From assembly GCF_002741015.1 (NCBI RefSeq), contig NZ_CP016616.1:2761501-2825500 (forward strand): a DNA stretch of 64,000 nt, read 5' to 3'. The position numbers and the translations under genes were made by a program. Origin of the DNA: Microvirga ossetica (GTDB lineage Bacteria > Pseudomonadota > Alphaproteobacteria > Rhizobiales > Beijerinckiaceae). Positions 7,590 through 18,516 of this stretch are shown here, piece by piece. Within the stretch, counting starts at the first letter, position 1. The number at the start of each line of letters is the position of its first letter. Under the pieces are notes generated by a model. That model was not told the origin of the DNA and did no database searches. It worked only from the letters and a program-made list of their open reading frames with translations.

Positions 7590-8354
7590 ATGAGCGAGAA
7601 TCACGACCATCGGCACGGGGCCTGCTGTTCTTCGCATGAGCACCACGACCACGCGCACGATGGCCATGCGCATCACGCCCATGGGCCGGCAATGGGACAC
7701 GCTCATGCGGAGGAGGCCTGCGGCTGCCATGGCGGCGTGCCGGTCCTCGACGGGGTCGATCCGCGCTACAAGCGGGTGCTCTGGACCGTGATCGCGATCA
7801 ATGCCGCCATGTTCGTCACCGAGATCGTCGCCGGCCACCTTGCCCGCTCGCAGGCCCTGCAGGCGGACGCCCTCGACTTTCTCGGCGATACAATCACCTA
7901 CGGCCTGAGCCTTGCCGTCATCGGCGCATCCTTGCGCATCCGCGCCACGGCGGCCCTGTTCAAGGGCGTGAGCCTGTCGCTGATGGGCGCCTGGGTGCTG
8001 GGCTCGACGCTCTATCACCTGCTGATCCTCGGCCTGCCGCGTGCCGAGATCATGGGCGCGATCGGGATCCTGGCGCTCGCCGCCAACCTCGCCAGCGTGC
8101 TGCTGCTCATGCGCTACAAGGACGGCGACGCCAATGTCCGCTCGGTCTGGCTGTGCTCGCGCAACGACGCCATCGGCAACGTCATCGTCATGGCGGCGGC
8201 GGGAGCCGTGTGGGCGACGACGAGCGCCTGGCCCGACCTGATCGTCGCCGGCATCATGGCGGCCCTGTTCCTATCCTCGGCTGTACAGATCCTGCGGCAG
8301 GCCTGGGCCGAGTACCGCAGCGCGGGGAGCGCGGTGCCGGCTCCGGCGGAGTAA
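7590..8354 (+). CDS. His-rich cation diffusion facilitator-type metal exporter
   Basis: A 254-residue inner-membrane protein. Residues 1-50 form a metal-binding tail with many His residues and Cys pairs (ACCSSHEHHDHAHDGHAHH, EACGCHGG). About six membrane helices follow. DALDFLGD and RNDAIGN match the paired intramembrane metal-site motifs of CDF antiporters. The protein ends soon after the last helix, so the usual cytoplasmic C-terminal domain is missing, a form seen in one CDF subgroup. It probably exports Zn/Cd/Co in exchange for protons. The SD is AGAGGAAG. Confidence 0.88.
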   Translation: MSENHDHRHGACCSSHEHHDHAHDGHAHHAHGPAMGHAHAEEACGCHGGVPVLDGVDPRYKRVLWTVIAINAAMFVTEIVAGHLARSQALQADALDFLGDTITYGLSLAVIGASLRIRATAALFKGVSLSLMGAWVLGSTLYHLLILGLPRAEIMGAIGILALAANLASVLLLMRYKDGDANVRSVWLCSRNDAIGNVIVMAAAGAVWATTSAWPDLIVAGIMAALFLSSAVQILRQAWAEYRSAGSAVPAPAE

Positions 8355-8469
8355 GGTTGAACGCGGAGTCCGGGCCAAAGCTCGGCTTTCCTGCGGTCAG
8401 GTACCGCTTCTCATGTAACGAAATAATATATAATATGACATCCAGCTTTTCAGGTTTAGCGGATGTCCC

Positions 8470-10470
8470 ATGCCGAGCGTGATCTACACCCAAGAGAATC
8501 CCATTCAGTACCCCCTTATACATGACGGGTACGATTTGATCGTGCTCAACGTCGACAATCCGGACGGCGGTTCAGCTGTTCTTATAGCCACCAACACGGG
8601 TCACATCCTGATCAGCAAAGGCAGGACCATCACAAACGGATACGACATCCTGCAATTGATGGGCCATCTGGGCACGGTCACCAACGAAGGCACGCTCCGG
8701 ACCACGAGTGGCGACGGTGCGGCGATCCGCTTCGCGGTGTCAGCTGCGGACCACACAGTCAACAATATGGGGACGATCGATGCCGGAGGTGCGGGCATCC
8801 TCTTCATGCAAGGGGGCGCCCACATCGTCGATAATGTGGGAACGATCACGGCCGGAGGCCTGGTCATCTCGGGCAATGTCGACAGCGACCGGGTCATCAA
8901 TGCCGGCACGCTGCGGACGACGTCCGCTGCGCCCGATGCCGTCCTCATGGATCTGGGCGACGGACACGACTTCTATAACGGCCTCATGGGGCGGGCGCTC
9001 GGCGGCACCATCAAGCTCGGGAGCGGCAACGACACCGCCTATGGCGGAGTGGAAGCCGAGATCTTCGCCGGCGGCGAGGGTAACGATTCCATCGACGGCG
9101 GTGCCGGAAACGACACGGTCAATTATTCCGACGCGACTGGCGGCGTGAGCGTCGATCTCAGCCGGACCACGTCGCAGGCGATCAACGGCGGGCAGGGCAG
9201 CGATACTCTCATCGACATCGAGAACGTGATCGGCAGCGCCCATAACGACACGCTCGTCGGCAGCACAGGCAACAATACCCTTAACGGGGGTGGTGGAACC
9301 GACACGGTCCGATATACCGGCTCCTCCGCAGCCAAGGTCGATCTCAGGATTCAAATTGCCCAGCCTACCGGTGGCTATGGCTCCGATATGCTGATCGGAA
9401 TTACGAATCTGGAAGGCGGTTCCGGCGCAGATCGCTTCATCGGCAATGAGGCTCACAACAGGCTCGTCGGCGGCAGCGGCAGCGACACGCTTATCGGCGG
9501 AGGCGGCAACGACACGCTCGATGGCGGTTCCGGCGAGGATATGGCCGAGTTCTCGGGCGGCCGCGCGGAATACAAGATTGTGCACAACGCGGACGGGACC
9601 GTGACCGTCGAGCATCTGTTGGGAAATTCGGAAAACGGAACCGACACGCTCAAGGACATCCGCCTGGTCAAGTTTGCGGACCAAACCATCGCCCTGACCA
9701 ATCGCGCCGCGACCAACATCTCCCTGTCGAGCACGAGCGTCTCCGAGAGCACGGCGGTGGGCGCCAGCGTGGCCGATCTTTACAGCAGCGATCCCGACGC
9801 CGACGATTTGTTCTATACCCTCGTGTCGAATGCGGGCGGGTTCTTCGGCCTGAACAGCAGCAACGAAATCGTGCTCGCGAGAGCACTCGACTACGAGACC
9901 GCCGCCGAGCACGCGATCACCGTCAAGGTGCAGGACGCCTATGGTGGCGAGTTCACCAAATCCTTCACCATCACAATCCGCAACGTGGTCGAGACGAATC
10001 CTCTGGTGCGCACCGGGACGGCGAAGGCCGAGACTGTGACGGGCGAATCCGGAAACGACCGGCTGTTCGGCCTCAGTGGCAACGATCAGCTCTCCGGCCA
10101 GATCGGCAACGATACGCTTACCGGAGGAACCGGCAACGACACGCTCTTTGGCGGCGACGGGAAGGACGTCTTCGTGTTCGATCAAAAGCCCGCGGCCTCG
10201 AACCGCGACGCCGTCGCGGATTTCCTCCCGGTCGACGATGTCGTTCACCTGTCGAAGAAAGTCTTTTCCAAGCTCTCCAAGGGCACGCTGTCGAGCAAGG
10301 CCTTCCTGATCGGCGATCACTTCAAGGACAAGGACGACCGGGTCCTGTACCTCAAGAAAGCCGGTGCCCTGTTCTACGATCCGGACGGATCGGGATCCGC
10401 CAAGGCGATCCAGTTCGCGAGCATCGGCAAGAACCTGAAGATCACGCACAAGGATTTCTTCGTGATCTGA
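8470..10470 (+). CDS. Secreted RTX protein with beta-helix-like N terminus and cadherin-like domain
   Basis: A 666-residue protein without a Sec signal. Residues about 45-165 repeat the pattern V-x-N-x-GTI/L (VTNEGTL, VNNMGTI, VDNVGTI, VINAGTL), suggesting a right-handed beta-helix. Calcium-binding nonapeptides of the GGxGxD type occur at about 190-275, 315-358 and 517-567. A cadherin-like domain (SSDPDADDLFYTL ... LDYETAAEHAITVKV) spans about 415-513. The C terminus ends KDFFVI, shared with the RTX-type protein at 12227. Type I secretion and Ca-dependent folding outside the cell are expected from the family. No transporter genes are nearby and the function is unknown. A very AT-rich patch at 8418-8443 probably holds its promoter. 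Confidence 0.85.
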   Translation: MPSVIYTQENPIQYPLIHDGYDLIVLNVDNPDGGSAVLIATNTGHILISKGRTITNGYDILQLMGHLGTVTNEGTLRTTSGDGAAIRFAVSAADHTVNNMGTIDAGGAGILFMQGGAHIVDNVGTITAGGLVISGNVDSDRVINAGTLRTTSAAPDAVLMDLGDGHDFYNGLMGRALGGTIKLGSGNDTAYGGVEAEIFAGGEGNDSIDGGAGNDTVNYSDATGGVSVDLSRTTSQAINGGQGSDTLIDIENVIGSAHNDTLVGSTGNNTLNGGGGTDTVRYTGSSAAKVDLRIQIAQPTGGYGSDMLIGITNLEGGSGADRFIGNEAHNRLVGGSGSDTLIGGGGNDTLDGGSGEDMAEFSGGRAEYKIVHNADGTVTVEHLLGNSENGTDTLKDIRLVKFADQTIALTNRAATNISLSSTSVSESTAVGASVADLYSSDPDADDLFYTLVSNAGGFFGLNSSNEIVLARALDYETAAEHAITVKVQDAYGGEFTKSFTITIRNVVETNPLVRTGTAKAETVTGESGNDRLFGLSGNDQLSGQIGNDTLTGGTGNDTLFGGDGKDVFVFDQKPAASNRDAVADFLPVDDVVHLSKKVFSKLSKGTLSSKAFLIGDHFKDKDDRVLYLKKAGALFYDPDGSGSAKAIQFASIGKNLKITHKDFFVI

Positions 10471-10496
10471 AAGCCAGTGCTCTCTGGAAGCGCCCT

Positions 10497-10538
10497 GATC
10501 CTTCGAGACACCGCCTGCGGCGGCCCTCAGGATGAGGG
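10497..10538. repeat. Family C repeat, half copy
   Basis: The sequence CTGATCCTTCGAGACA ... CCCTCAGGATGAGGG matches one half of the family C palindrome seen at 6969 and 56252. It lies between the convergent first RTX gene and ppa. Confidence 0.65.
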
Positions 10539-10590
10539 CTCAGGAGGTGCGGAACATCGCGCAAGACTTTGAGGGCGATCTCATCGGACG

Positions 10591-10621
10591 AAAAGGCCCG
10601 GCTCAAACTTTTGAGCCGGGC
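10591..10621 (-). terminator. Intrinsic terminator of ppa
   Basis: The stem GCCCGGCTCAAA / TTTGAGCCGGGC (10596-10621) is followed on the minus strand by a TTTT run. It lies 33 bases beyond the ppa stop. Confidence 0.85.
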
Positions 10622-10654
10622 TGTGCCTTCAGTGCTTCGGAAGCCGAAACGGCC

Positions 10655-11188
10655 CTACTTCGCGGCCTTCGCGCGCTCAACGGCTTCGAGGATCAGCCGG
10701 CGGGCCTCCTCGGCATCGCCCCAATGGATGATCTTGGCCCATTTGCCGGGCTCGAGATCCTTGTAGTGCTCGAAGAAATGCTCGATCTGCTTGATCGTGA
10801 TCTCGGGCAGGTCGGTGTAGTTCGCCACCCGGTCGTAGCGCTGGGTCAGCTTGCTCGACGGCACGGCGATGATCTTCTCGTCCTGGCCGCCGTCGTCCTC
10901 CATCACGAGAACGCCGACGGGGCGCACGTTCATGATGGCGCCCGGCGCGATGGCGCGGGTGTTGGCGACCAGCACGTCGCAGGGGTCGCCGTCGCCCGAC
11001 AGGGTGTGCGGGATGAAGCCGTAATTCCCGGGATACCGCATGGAGGTGTAGAGGAAGCGGTCGACGACGAGCGCGCCGGATTCCTTGTCCATCTCGTACT
11101 TGATGGGCTCGCCGCCGAGGGGCACTTCGATGACGACGTTCACGTCGTCCGGCGGGTTCTTTCCAATCTTGATCGCATCAAGGCGCAT
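10655..11188 (-). CDS. ppa: Inorganic pyrophosphatase (family I)
   Basis: A 177-residue cytoplasmic enzyme that hydrolyses pyrophosphate to two phosphates. It shows the family I signatures [29 protein letters not shown] and DGDPCDVLV; the last two include metal-binding Asp residues. The frame is open upstream to 11275, but orthologues begin with the MRxDAI sequence found at 11188. A GGAG lies at the right distance, so I chose that start. Confidence 0.96.
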   Translation of the reverse strand: MRLDAIKIGKNPPDDVNVVIEVPLGGEPIKYEMDKESGALVVDRFLYTSMRYPGNYGFIPHTLSGDGDPCDVLVANTRAIAPGAIMNVRPVGVLVMEDDGGQDEKIIAVPSSKLTQRYDRVANYTDLPEITIKQIEHFFEHYKDLEPGKWAKIIHWGDAEEARRLILEAVERAKAAK

Positions 11189-11333
11189 AGAGCTGTTCTC
11201 CGGAACAAGGCTTGAAGCATTTTCAGGTGCGGCATCCTCCACGGGAGGGAGACGGCACCACCGAAAATGCGGCAAAGGCTCGGTTTGAGAGCGGCTTAAG
11301 CGAAAGGCCGCTTTCTGAAGCTTGGATGCTTCC

Positions 11334-11400
11334 CTAGAGCATCGGTTCCAAAAGGAAAACCCTTTTCGAAGCGCGAAACGCCCGAGGATTCAGGACTTTT
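11334..11400. repeat. Degenerate family E repeat
   Basis: The sequence TAGAGCATCGGTTCCAAAAGG followed by CCCTTTTCGAAGCG resembles the GAGCATCGGACCCAAAAGTGG family found at 20463, 30043 and 45204. It lies between ppa and the GNAT gene. Confidence 0.45.
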
Positions 11401-11424
11401 CGGGTCAAGAGAGGACAGATCCGG

Positions 11425-11931
11425 TCAGCGGAAGAGATAGGCGACCTTGGACAGGGGCGCTCCGCCGATGCGCTCGTCGACGCGGGCGATCCGTTGCCCG
11501 CCCATGCCCTCGTAGAAGGCGCAGGCGCGCTCGTTCTCCTCGAGCGCCCAGATCGCGATCCGCTCCAGCTCCCGGTGACGGAGATCGTTGCGCACGGCCT
11601 TGAACAGGCGCCGCCCCAGGCCGATGCCCTGGTATTCCGGCAGCAGGTAGAGCTCGTCGATCTCCCCGTTCGCCGGCAGCGACCGGTCACGGCAGCGTCC
11701 GTAGGACGCATAGCCGACCGCCCCCTGGCCCATGTCGAGCACCACGAGCGGCCGTCCGCGGGACACGGTGGAGCGCCACCAGCGCCGGCTTCGCCGGGAG
11801 ATCATCTTGTCCAGGGTCAACCCGGGGATGATCCCGAGATAGGCCTCCCGCCAGGCCTCCTCGAAGACCTTCGACAGCGCATCAGCGTCGTCGGACTTCG
11901 CATGGCGGATACTGACAAGAAGGTCGCTCAT
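11425..11931 (-). CDS. GNAT-family N-acetyltransferase
   Basis: A 168-residue protein with a complete GNAT fold. Motif A is LYLLPEYQGIGLGRRLFKAV (Q/RxxGxG/A acetyl-CoA pyrophosphate loop), and ENERACAFYEGMGGQRI forms the C-terminal helix-strand. The substrate cannot be inferred. The frame is open to 11958, but the ATG at 11931 (MSDLLVSIRHA) matches the usual domain start. It is a single gene divergent from the second RTX gene. Confidence 0.85.
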   Translation of the reverse strand: MSDLLVSIRHAKSDDADALSKVFEEAWREAYLGIIPGLTLDKMISRRSRRWWRSTVSRGRPLVVLDMGQGAVGYASYGRCRDRSLPANGEIDELYLLPEYQGIGLGRRLFKAVRNDLRHRELERIAIWALEENERACAFYEGMGGQRIARVDERIGGAPLSKVAYLFR

Positions 11932-12102
11932 GGCTTTTAGCAAAGGGGTAAGAGGCAACGCACTCAGTGTCCGCGCGAAAGGGTTAATGGCACCCTAACG
12001 CACCCTCGAAGCCTAGGCGCGAAAGCGTGGCGTTTTAAGCCTCCCCAGCGGGGTAGTGGGCAGGTCAAAATGACGCAAGGCTGTGCGAGCAGCTGTCGGA
12101 TC

Positions 12103-12135
12103 TGCATTTCGGAAAATCTCGGTGCCCGAAATGCA
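12103..12135. promoter_or_regulatory. 10-base inverted repeat upstream of the second RTX gene
   Basis: TGCATTTCGG (12103-12112) and its exact complement CCGAAATGCA (12126-12135) are separated by 13 bases, about 90 bases before the start codon. An AT-rich, promoter-like stretch follows at 12150-12175. It could be an operator or a hairpin, and the regulator is unknown. Confidence 0.5.
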
Positions 12136-12226
12136 AGCCGGAGGTCATATGAAAATTGTCACGATATGATATAGAGAAACTCTCGGGTGAGAGGCCGGAC
12201 CTTCTCTTCGGGGGAGTGTGCGTGCC

Positions 12227-15200
12227 ATGGCCCAATACCGATTCGATCCGATCTGGAATACCTACTTCCTCGAGGAAGCCGAGAATTTCTCTCTGGTCGA
12301 CGGCCAGGATCATACCGATCCGAATGCCGGCGTGACCGGCAATGCCTTCGACAACACCATCATCGGCAACGATGCGGATAACCGGCTCGATGGCGGGGAG
12401 GGCGCGGACACCCTGGAAGGTGGCGCGGGCAACGACGCCTATGCCGTCGACAATCCCGGTGACGTGGTGATCGAGGCTGAGGACGGCGGCAGCGGCGATT
12501 CCGTCACAGCCTACATCTCCTATACTCTCCCCGATCACGTCGAAGTTCTCATTCTCCAGGGATTTGAGAATATCCGCGGCACCGGCAACGGCCTCGCCAA
12601 CACGCTCCTGGGCAGCGACGGCGGCAGCAACCTGCTCGAAGGCCTGGGCGGGAACGACCGACTGTTCGGGTTCGACGGGGACGACACCCTCGACGGCGGC
12701 GAAGGGGCCGACGAGCTCTGGGGCTGGTCGGGCAACGACACCTTCATCGTCGACGATCCCGGCGACGTCGTCAGCGAGGACGAGAACCGCGGCGAGGACC
12801 TGGTCATCGCTTCGATCGGCTACACCCTGAGCAACCATGTGGAGCATCTCCGTCTCGTCGGAAGCCAGGGCCTCGCCGGGATCGGGAACGGTCTCGACAA
12901 CCGCATCACTGGCGACGGCGGCAGCGACACCCTGGAAGGCCGCGACGGCAACGACACGCTCGACGGCGGAGCAGGCATCGATGTGCTGCGCGGCGGCGCA
13001 GGGGACGACCTCTATCGGGTCGACAACACGGACGATGTCGTCGAGGAGGAGGATGACGGCGGGATCGACAGTGTCGAGACCTCCGTCAGCTATGCCCTCG
13101 CGGCCTTCGTCGAGAACCTCGTCGCGTCGGGGAACGCGGCCATTGCCCTGACCGGCAACGCCCTCGCCAACACGCTCACCGGCAATGCCGCCGAAAACGT
13201 GCTCGACGGCGGCGCCGGCGCCGATACCCTGATCGGCGGCGATGGCGACGATACCTACATCGTCGACGATGCGGACAAGATCGTGGAAGTGGCAGAGGGC
13301 GGGATCGACACCGTCCGCAGCGCAACGAGCTATGTTCTCGGCGACCACCTCGAAAGACTGATCGCAACGGGTCTCGCGGCGATCACCCTGACCGGCAACG
13401 GGCTCGACAACACCCTCATCGGCAACACCGCAGCGAACACGCTCGATGGCGGTGCGGGCGCCGATCATCTGCACGGAGGCGCAGGAGACGATTTCTATAT
13501 CATTGACGAGGCCGACAACATCACCGAGCTCGCGGGAGAAGGCATCGACACCGTTCTCACCGGCTCGTCCTATGGTCTGGGAGACCATCTCGAAAACCTG
13601 GTCGCCGCCGGCACGGCCCCGAGCGACCTGACGGGCAACGGCCTGGACAACAGTCTTACCGGCAATGGTGCAGCCAATGTGCTCGATGGCGCCGCCGGCG
13701 CGGACACGATGATCGGTGGAGCGGGCGACGACACTTATCTATTCGATGGCAGCGATACCATCATCGAGCAGGCCGGCGAAGGCATCGACACGGTCATGAC
13801 GACCGCGTCCTACACGCTGGCCGATCACCTGGAGAACCTGACGGCGCTCGGATCGGCGGCGATCAGCCTGATCGGCAACGCAGCCGACAATCTGATTCTG
13901 GGCAATGCCGCCGCCAACACGCTCGACGGCAGCGCCGGTACGGACACCTTGTCCGGTGGAGGCGGTGACGACATGTATGTCGTCGACGACGCCGACACGA
14001 TCATCGAACTTGCCGGCGGCGGAACGGATACGGTCTACAGCGCATTCAGCCACACGCTCGGCGATCACTTGGAGAGGTTGATCGCAACGGGTCTCGCGGC
14101 GGTCACCCTGACCGGCAACGGGCTTGACAACACCCTCATCGGCAACACCGCTGCCAACACGCTCGATGGCGCAGCGGGCGCCGATCATCTGCAGGGCGGT
14201 GCGAGAGACGATTTTTACGTCATCGATGCGAACGACAGCATCACCGAGCTTGCGGAAGAAGGCACGGACACGGTTCTCACTCGCGCGTCCTTTGTTCTCG
14301 CAGCAAATCTCGAAAACCTTGTCGCCGCGGGAACGGCTTCGATCGACCTGACGGGCAACGGGTTGAGCAACAGGTTGACCGGCAACACCGCGGCAAACGT
14401 GCTCGACGGCCGTGCCGGTGCTGACACGATGATCGATGGAGCGGGCGACGACACCTATGTGGTCGACGGCGCCGATACGATCATCGAACAGGCGAATGAA
14501 GGCATCGACACAGTTGTGACGGCCGCGTCCTACATGCTCGGTGCCCATCTGGAGAATTTGAAAGCGGCCGGAGCCGCGGCGGTCTCGCTCACCGGCAATG
14601 CAGGCGACAACCTCATCCAGGCCAATGCGGCGGCCAACACGCTCGACGGCGGTGCGGGTGCGGACACCTTGTCCGGCGGGGGTGGCGATGACACGTATAT
14701 CGTCGACGGTGTGGATACGATCGTCGAACTCGCCGGCGGCGGGACGGATACGGTTCACAGCGCGTTCAGCCATGCGCTCGGCAACGCGCTGCAGAACCTG
14801 ACCGCTACCGGATCCGCAGCGATCTCGCTGACCGGAAATGCGTTGGACAACAGGCTCACCGGCAATGCTGCCGCCAATGTCATCGATGGCGGTTCCGGTT
14901 CCGATATCATGGATGGCGGTGCGGGCGACGACATCCTCATCGTCGACAATGCCGGTGATGGCGTGAGCGGCGGCAGCGGCACCGATACGGTTCGGACGTC
15001 CATCGACTTCACCCTCGGCGCGGACGTGGAAAACCTCACCGCGGCCGCGGGGATCGCAGCCCTGTCGCTGAAAGGCAACGCGTTCGGCAACAGCATCACC
15101 GGCAATGGCGGCGCCAACAGGATCGCCGGCGGCCTGGGCAACGATCAGCTCGGCGGCGGCATGGGCAAGGACGTGTTCGTGTTCGACACCAAGCCGCACA

Positions 15201-15496
15201 AGAGCACGAACGTAGACAGGATCCTCGACTTCAGCGTCAAGGACGACTCGGTCTGGCTCGAGAACAAGATCTTCAAGAAGCTCGGGACGAAAGGGAGCGA
15301 GAAGAAGCCTGCAAAGCTCGCCAAGGATTTCTTCGCTCTCGACAAGGCCAAGGATGCGAACGATCACCTGATCTACAATAAGAAAACCGGCAAGCTCTTC
15401 TACGATGCGGACGGTTCGGGCAAAGCCAAGGCGGTGGAAATCGCCACCCTCTCGAAGAAGCTCAAGATGACCGAAAAGGATTTCTTCGTCATCTGA
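12227..15496 (+). CDS. Large RTX-type secreted protein with 80-residue tandem repeats
   Basis: A 1089-residue acidic protein without a Sec signal. After an N-terminal segment (1-35) it is built from calcium-binding modules. From about residue 308 it settles into eight consecutive 80-residue units of the form LTGNxxxNxLxGNxAANxLDGGAGADxxxGGxGDDxYxVD ... DTV ... L..LENL.A.G. A C-terminal domain (about 950-1089) ends TEKDFFVI, as in the RTX protein at 8470, and probably carries the type I secretion signal. It is expected to be an extracellular or surface Ca-binding protein, perhaps an adhesin or biofilm matrix component. That role is inferred from the family only. The ATG at 12227 is preferred to the in-frame GTG at 12218. 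Confidence 0.85.
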   Translation: MAQYRFDPIWNTYFLEEAENFSLVDGQDHTDPNAGVTGNAFDNTIIGNDADNRLDGGEGADTLEGGAGNDAYAVDNPGDVVIEAEDGGSGDSVTAYISYTLPDHVEVLILQGFENIRGTGNGLANTLLGSDGGSNLLEGLGGNDRLFGFDGDDTLDGGEGADELWGWSGNDTFIVDDPGDVVSEDENRGEDLVIASIGYTLSNHVEHLRLVGSQGLAGIGNGLDNRITGDGGSDTLEGRDGNDTLDGGAGIDVLRGGAGDDLYRVDNTDDVVEEEDDGGIDSVETSVSYALAAFVENLVASGNAAIALTGNALANTLTGNAAENVLDGGAGADTLIGGDGDDTYIVDDADKIVEVAEGGIDTVRSATSYVLGDHLERLIATGLAAITLTGNGLDNTLIGNTAANTLDGGAGADHLHGGAGDDFYIIDEADNITELAGEGIDTVLTGSSYGLGDHLENLVAAGTAPSDLTGNGLDNSLTGNGAANVLDGAAGADTMIGGAGDDTYLFDGSDTIIEQAGEGIDTVMTTASYTLADHLENLTALGSAAISLIGNAADNLILGNAAANTLDGSAGTDTLSGGGGDDMYVVDDADTIIELAGGGTDTVYSAFSHTLGDHLERLIATGLAAVTLTGNGLDNTLIGNTAANTLDGAAGADHLQGGARDDFYVIDANDSITELAEEGTDTVLTRASFVLAANLENLVAAGTASIDLTGNGLSNRLTGNTAANVLDGRAGADTMIDGAGDDTYVVDGADTIIEQANEGIDTVVTAASYMLGAHLENLKAAGAAAVSLTGNAGDNLIQANAAANTLDGGAGADTLSGGGGDDTYIVDGVDTIVELAGGGTDTVHSAFSHALGNALQNLTATGSAAISLTGNALDNRLTGNAAANVIDGGSGSDIMDGGAGDDILIVDNAGDGVSGGSGTDTVRTSIDFTLGADVENLTAAAGIAALSLKGNAFGNSITGNGGANRIAGGLGNDQLGGGMGKDVFVFDTKPHKSTNVDRILDFSVKDDSVWLENKIFKKLGTKGSEKKPAKLAKDFFALDKAKDANDHLIYNKKTGKLFYDADGSGKAKAVEIATLSKKLKMTEKDFFVI
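13148..15067 (+). repeat. Eight 240-bp tandem units with a 720-bp higher-order period
   Basis: The motif CTGACCGGCAACG and its variants recur at exactly 240-base intervals (13148, 13388, 13628, 13868, 14108, 14348, 14588, 14828). Units 2-3-4 are much more like units 5-6-7 than like each other. This shows a triplet duplication laid over the single-unit repeat, inside the coding sequence. Confidence 0.9.
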
Positions 15497-15508
15497 CCCG
15501 AAACGAAA

Positions 15509-15535
15509 CGGGGCGCTCCGGCATGGAGCGCCCCG
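15509..15535. terminator. Hairpin after the second RTX gene
   Basis: CGGGGCGCTCC / GGAGCGCCCCG with a 5-base loop lies 12 bases after the RTX stop. It lacks a strong T run, so it may act with the next hairpin. Confidence 0.6.
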
Positions 15536-15545
15536 CCTGTCGTTG

Positions 15546-15578
15546 ACGCCCGCTCCTCGTCCGAAGAGCGGGCGTTTT
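15546..15578 (+). terminator. Intrinsic terminator between RTX gene and acnA
   Basis: The stem ACGCCCGCTC / GAGCGGGCGT is followed by TTTTG on the plus strand, so it best serves the RTX gene. The convergent acnA ends 11 bases away and may share it. Confidence 0.8.
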
Positions 15579-15588
15579 GCTATACACG

Positions 15589-18294
<2,706 letters not shown>

Positions 18295-18516
18295 GGCGAA
18301 TCCTCGCGTGCATTTGGGTTACGAACAGTTTGTTCGGCCGAAAGCGCGATAAGCGCGCGCCGCTCCGGGGGTGCCCGGACAGGTGAGTAAGCGCGCGAGG
18401 CGGATTGGACGCCTTGGCGCGCGGCGCAGCCAGGGGTGCTATAGATCATTTCGAACCATCCCGCTACACGGATTAGAACCGTTCCGGGGTGCAATCAGGG
18501 CAGGGGTCTAAGCAGT

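Noticed and set aside
8740..10449. A 569-codon open frame antisense to the first RTX gene
   Set aside because: It mirrors the repeat pattern of the sense gene, has no SD or domain, and is the expected shadow of GC-rich, Asp/Gly-rich coding DNA.
13148..15067. CRISPR-like regular repeats
   Set aside because: The 240-bp period is fully coding, with no short repeat/unique spacer alternation and no cas genes.
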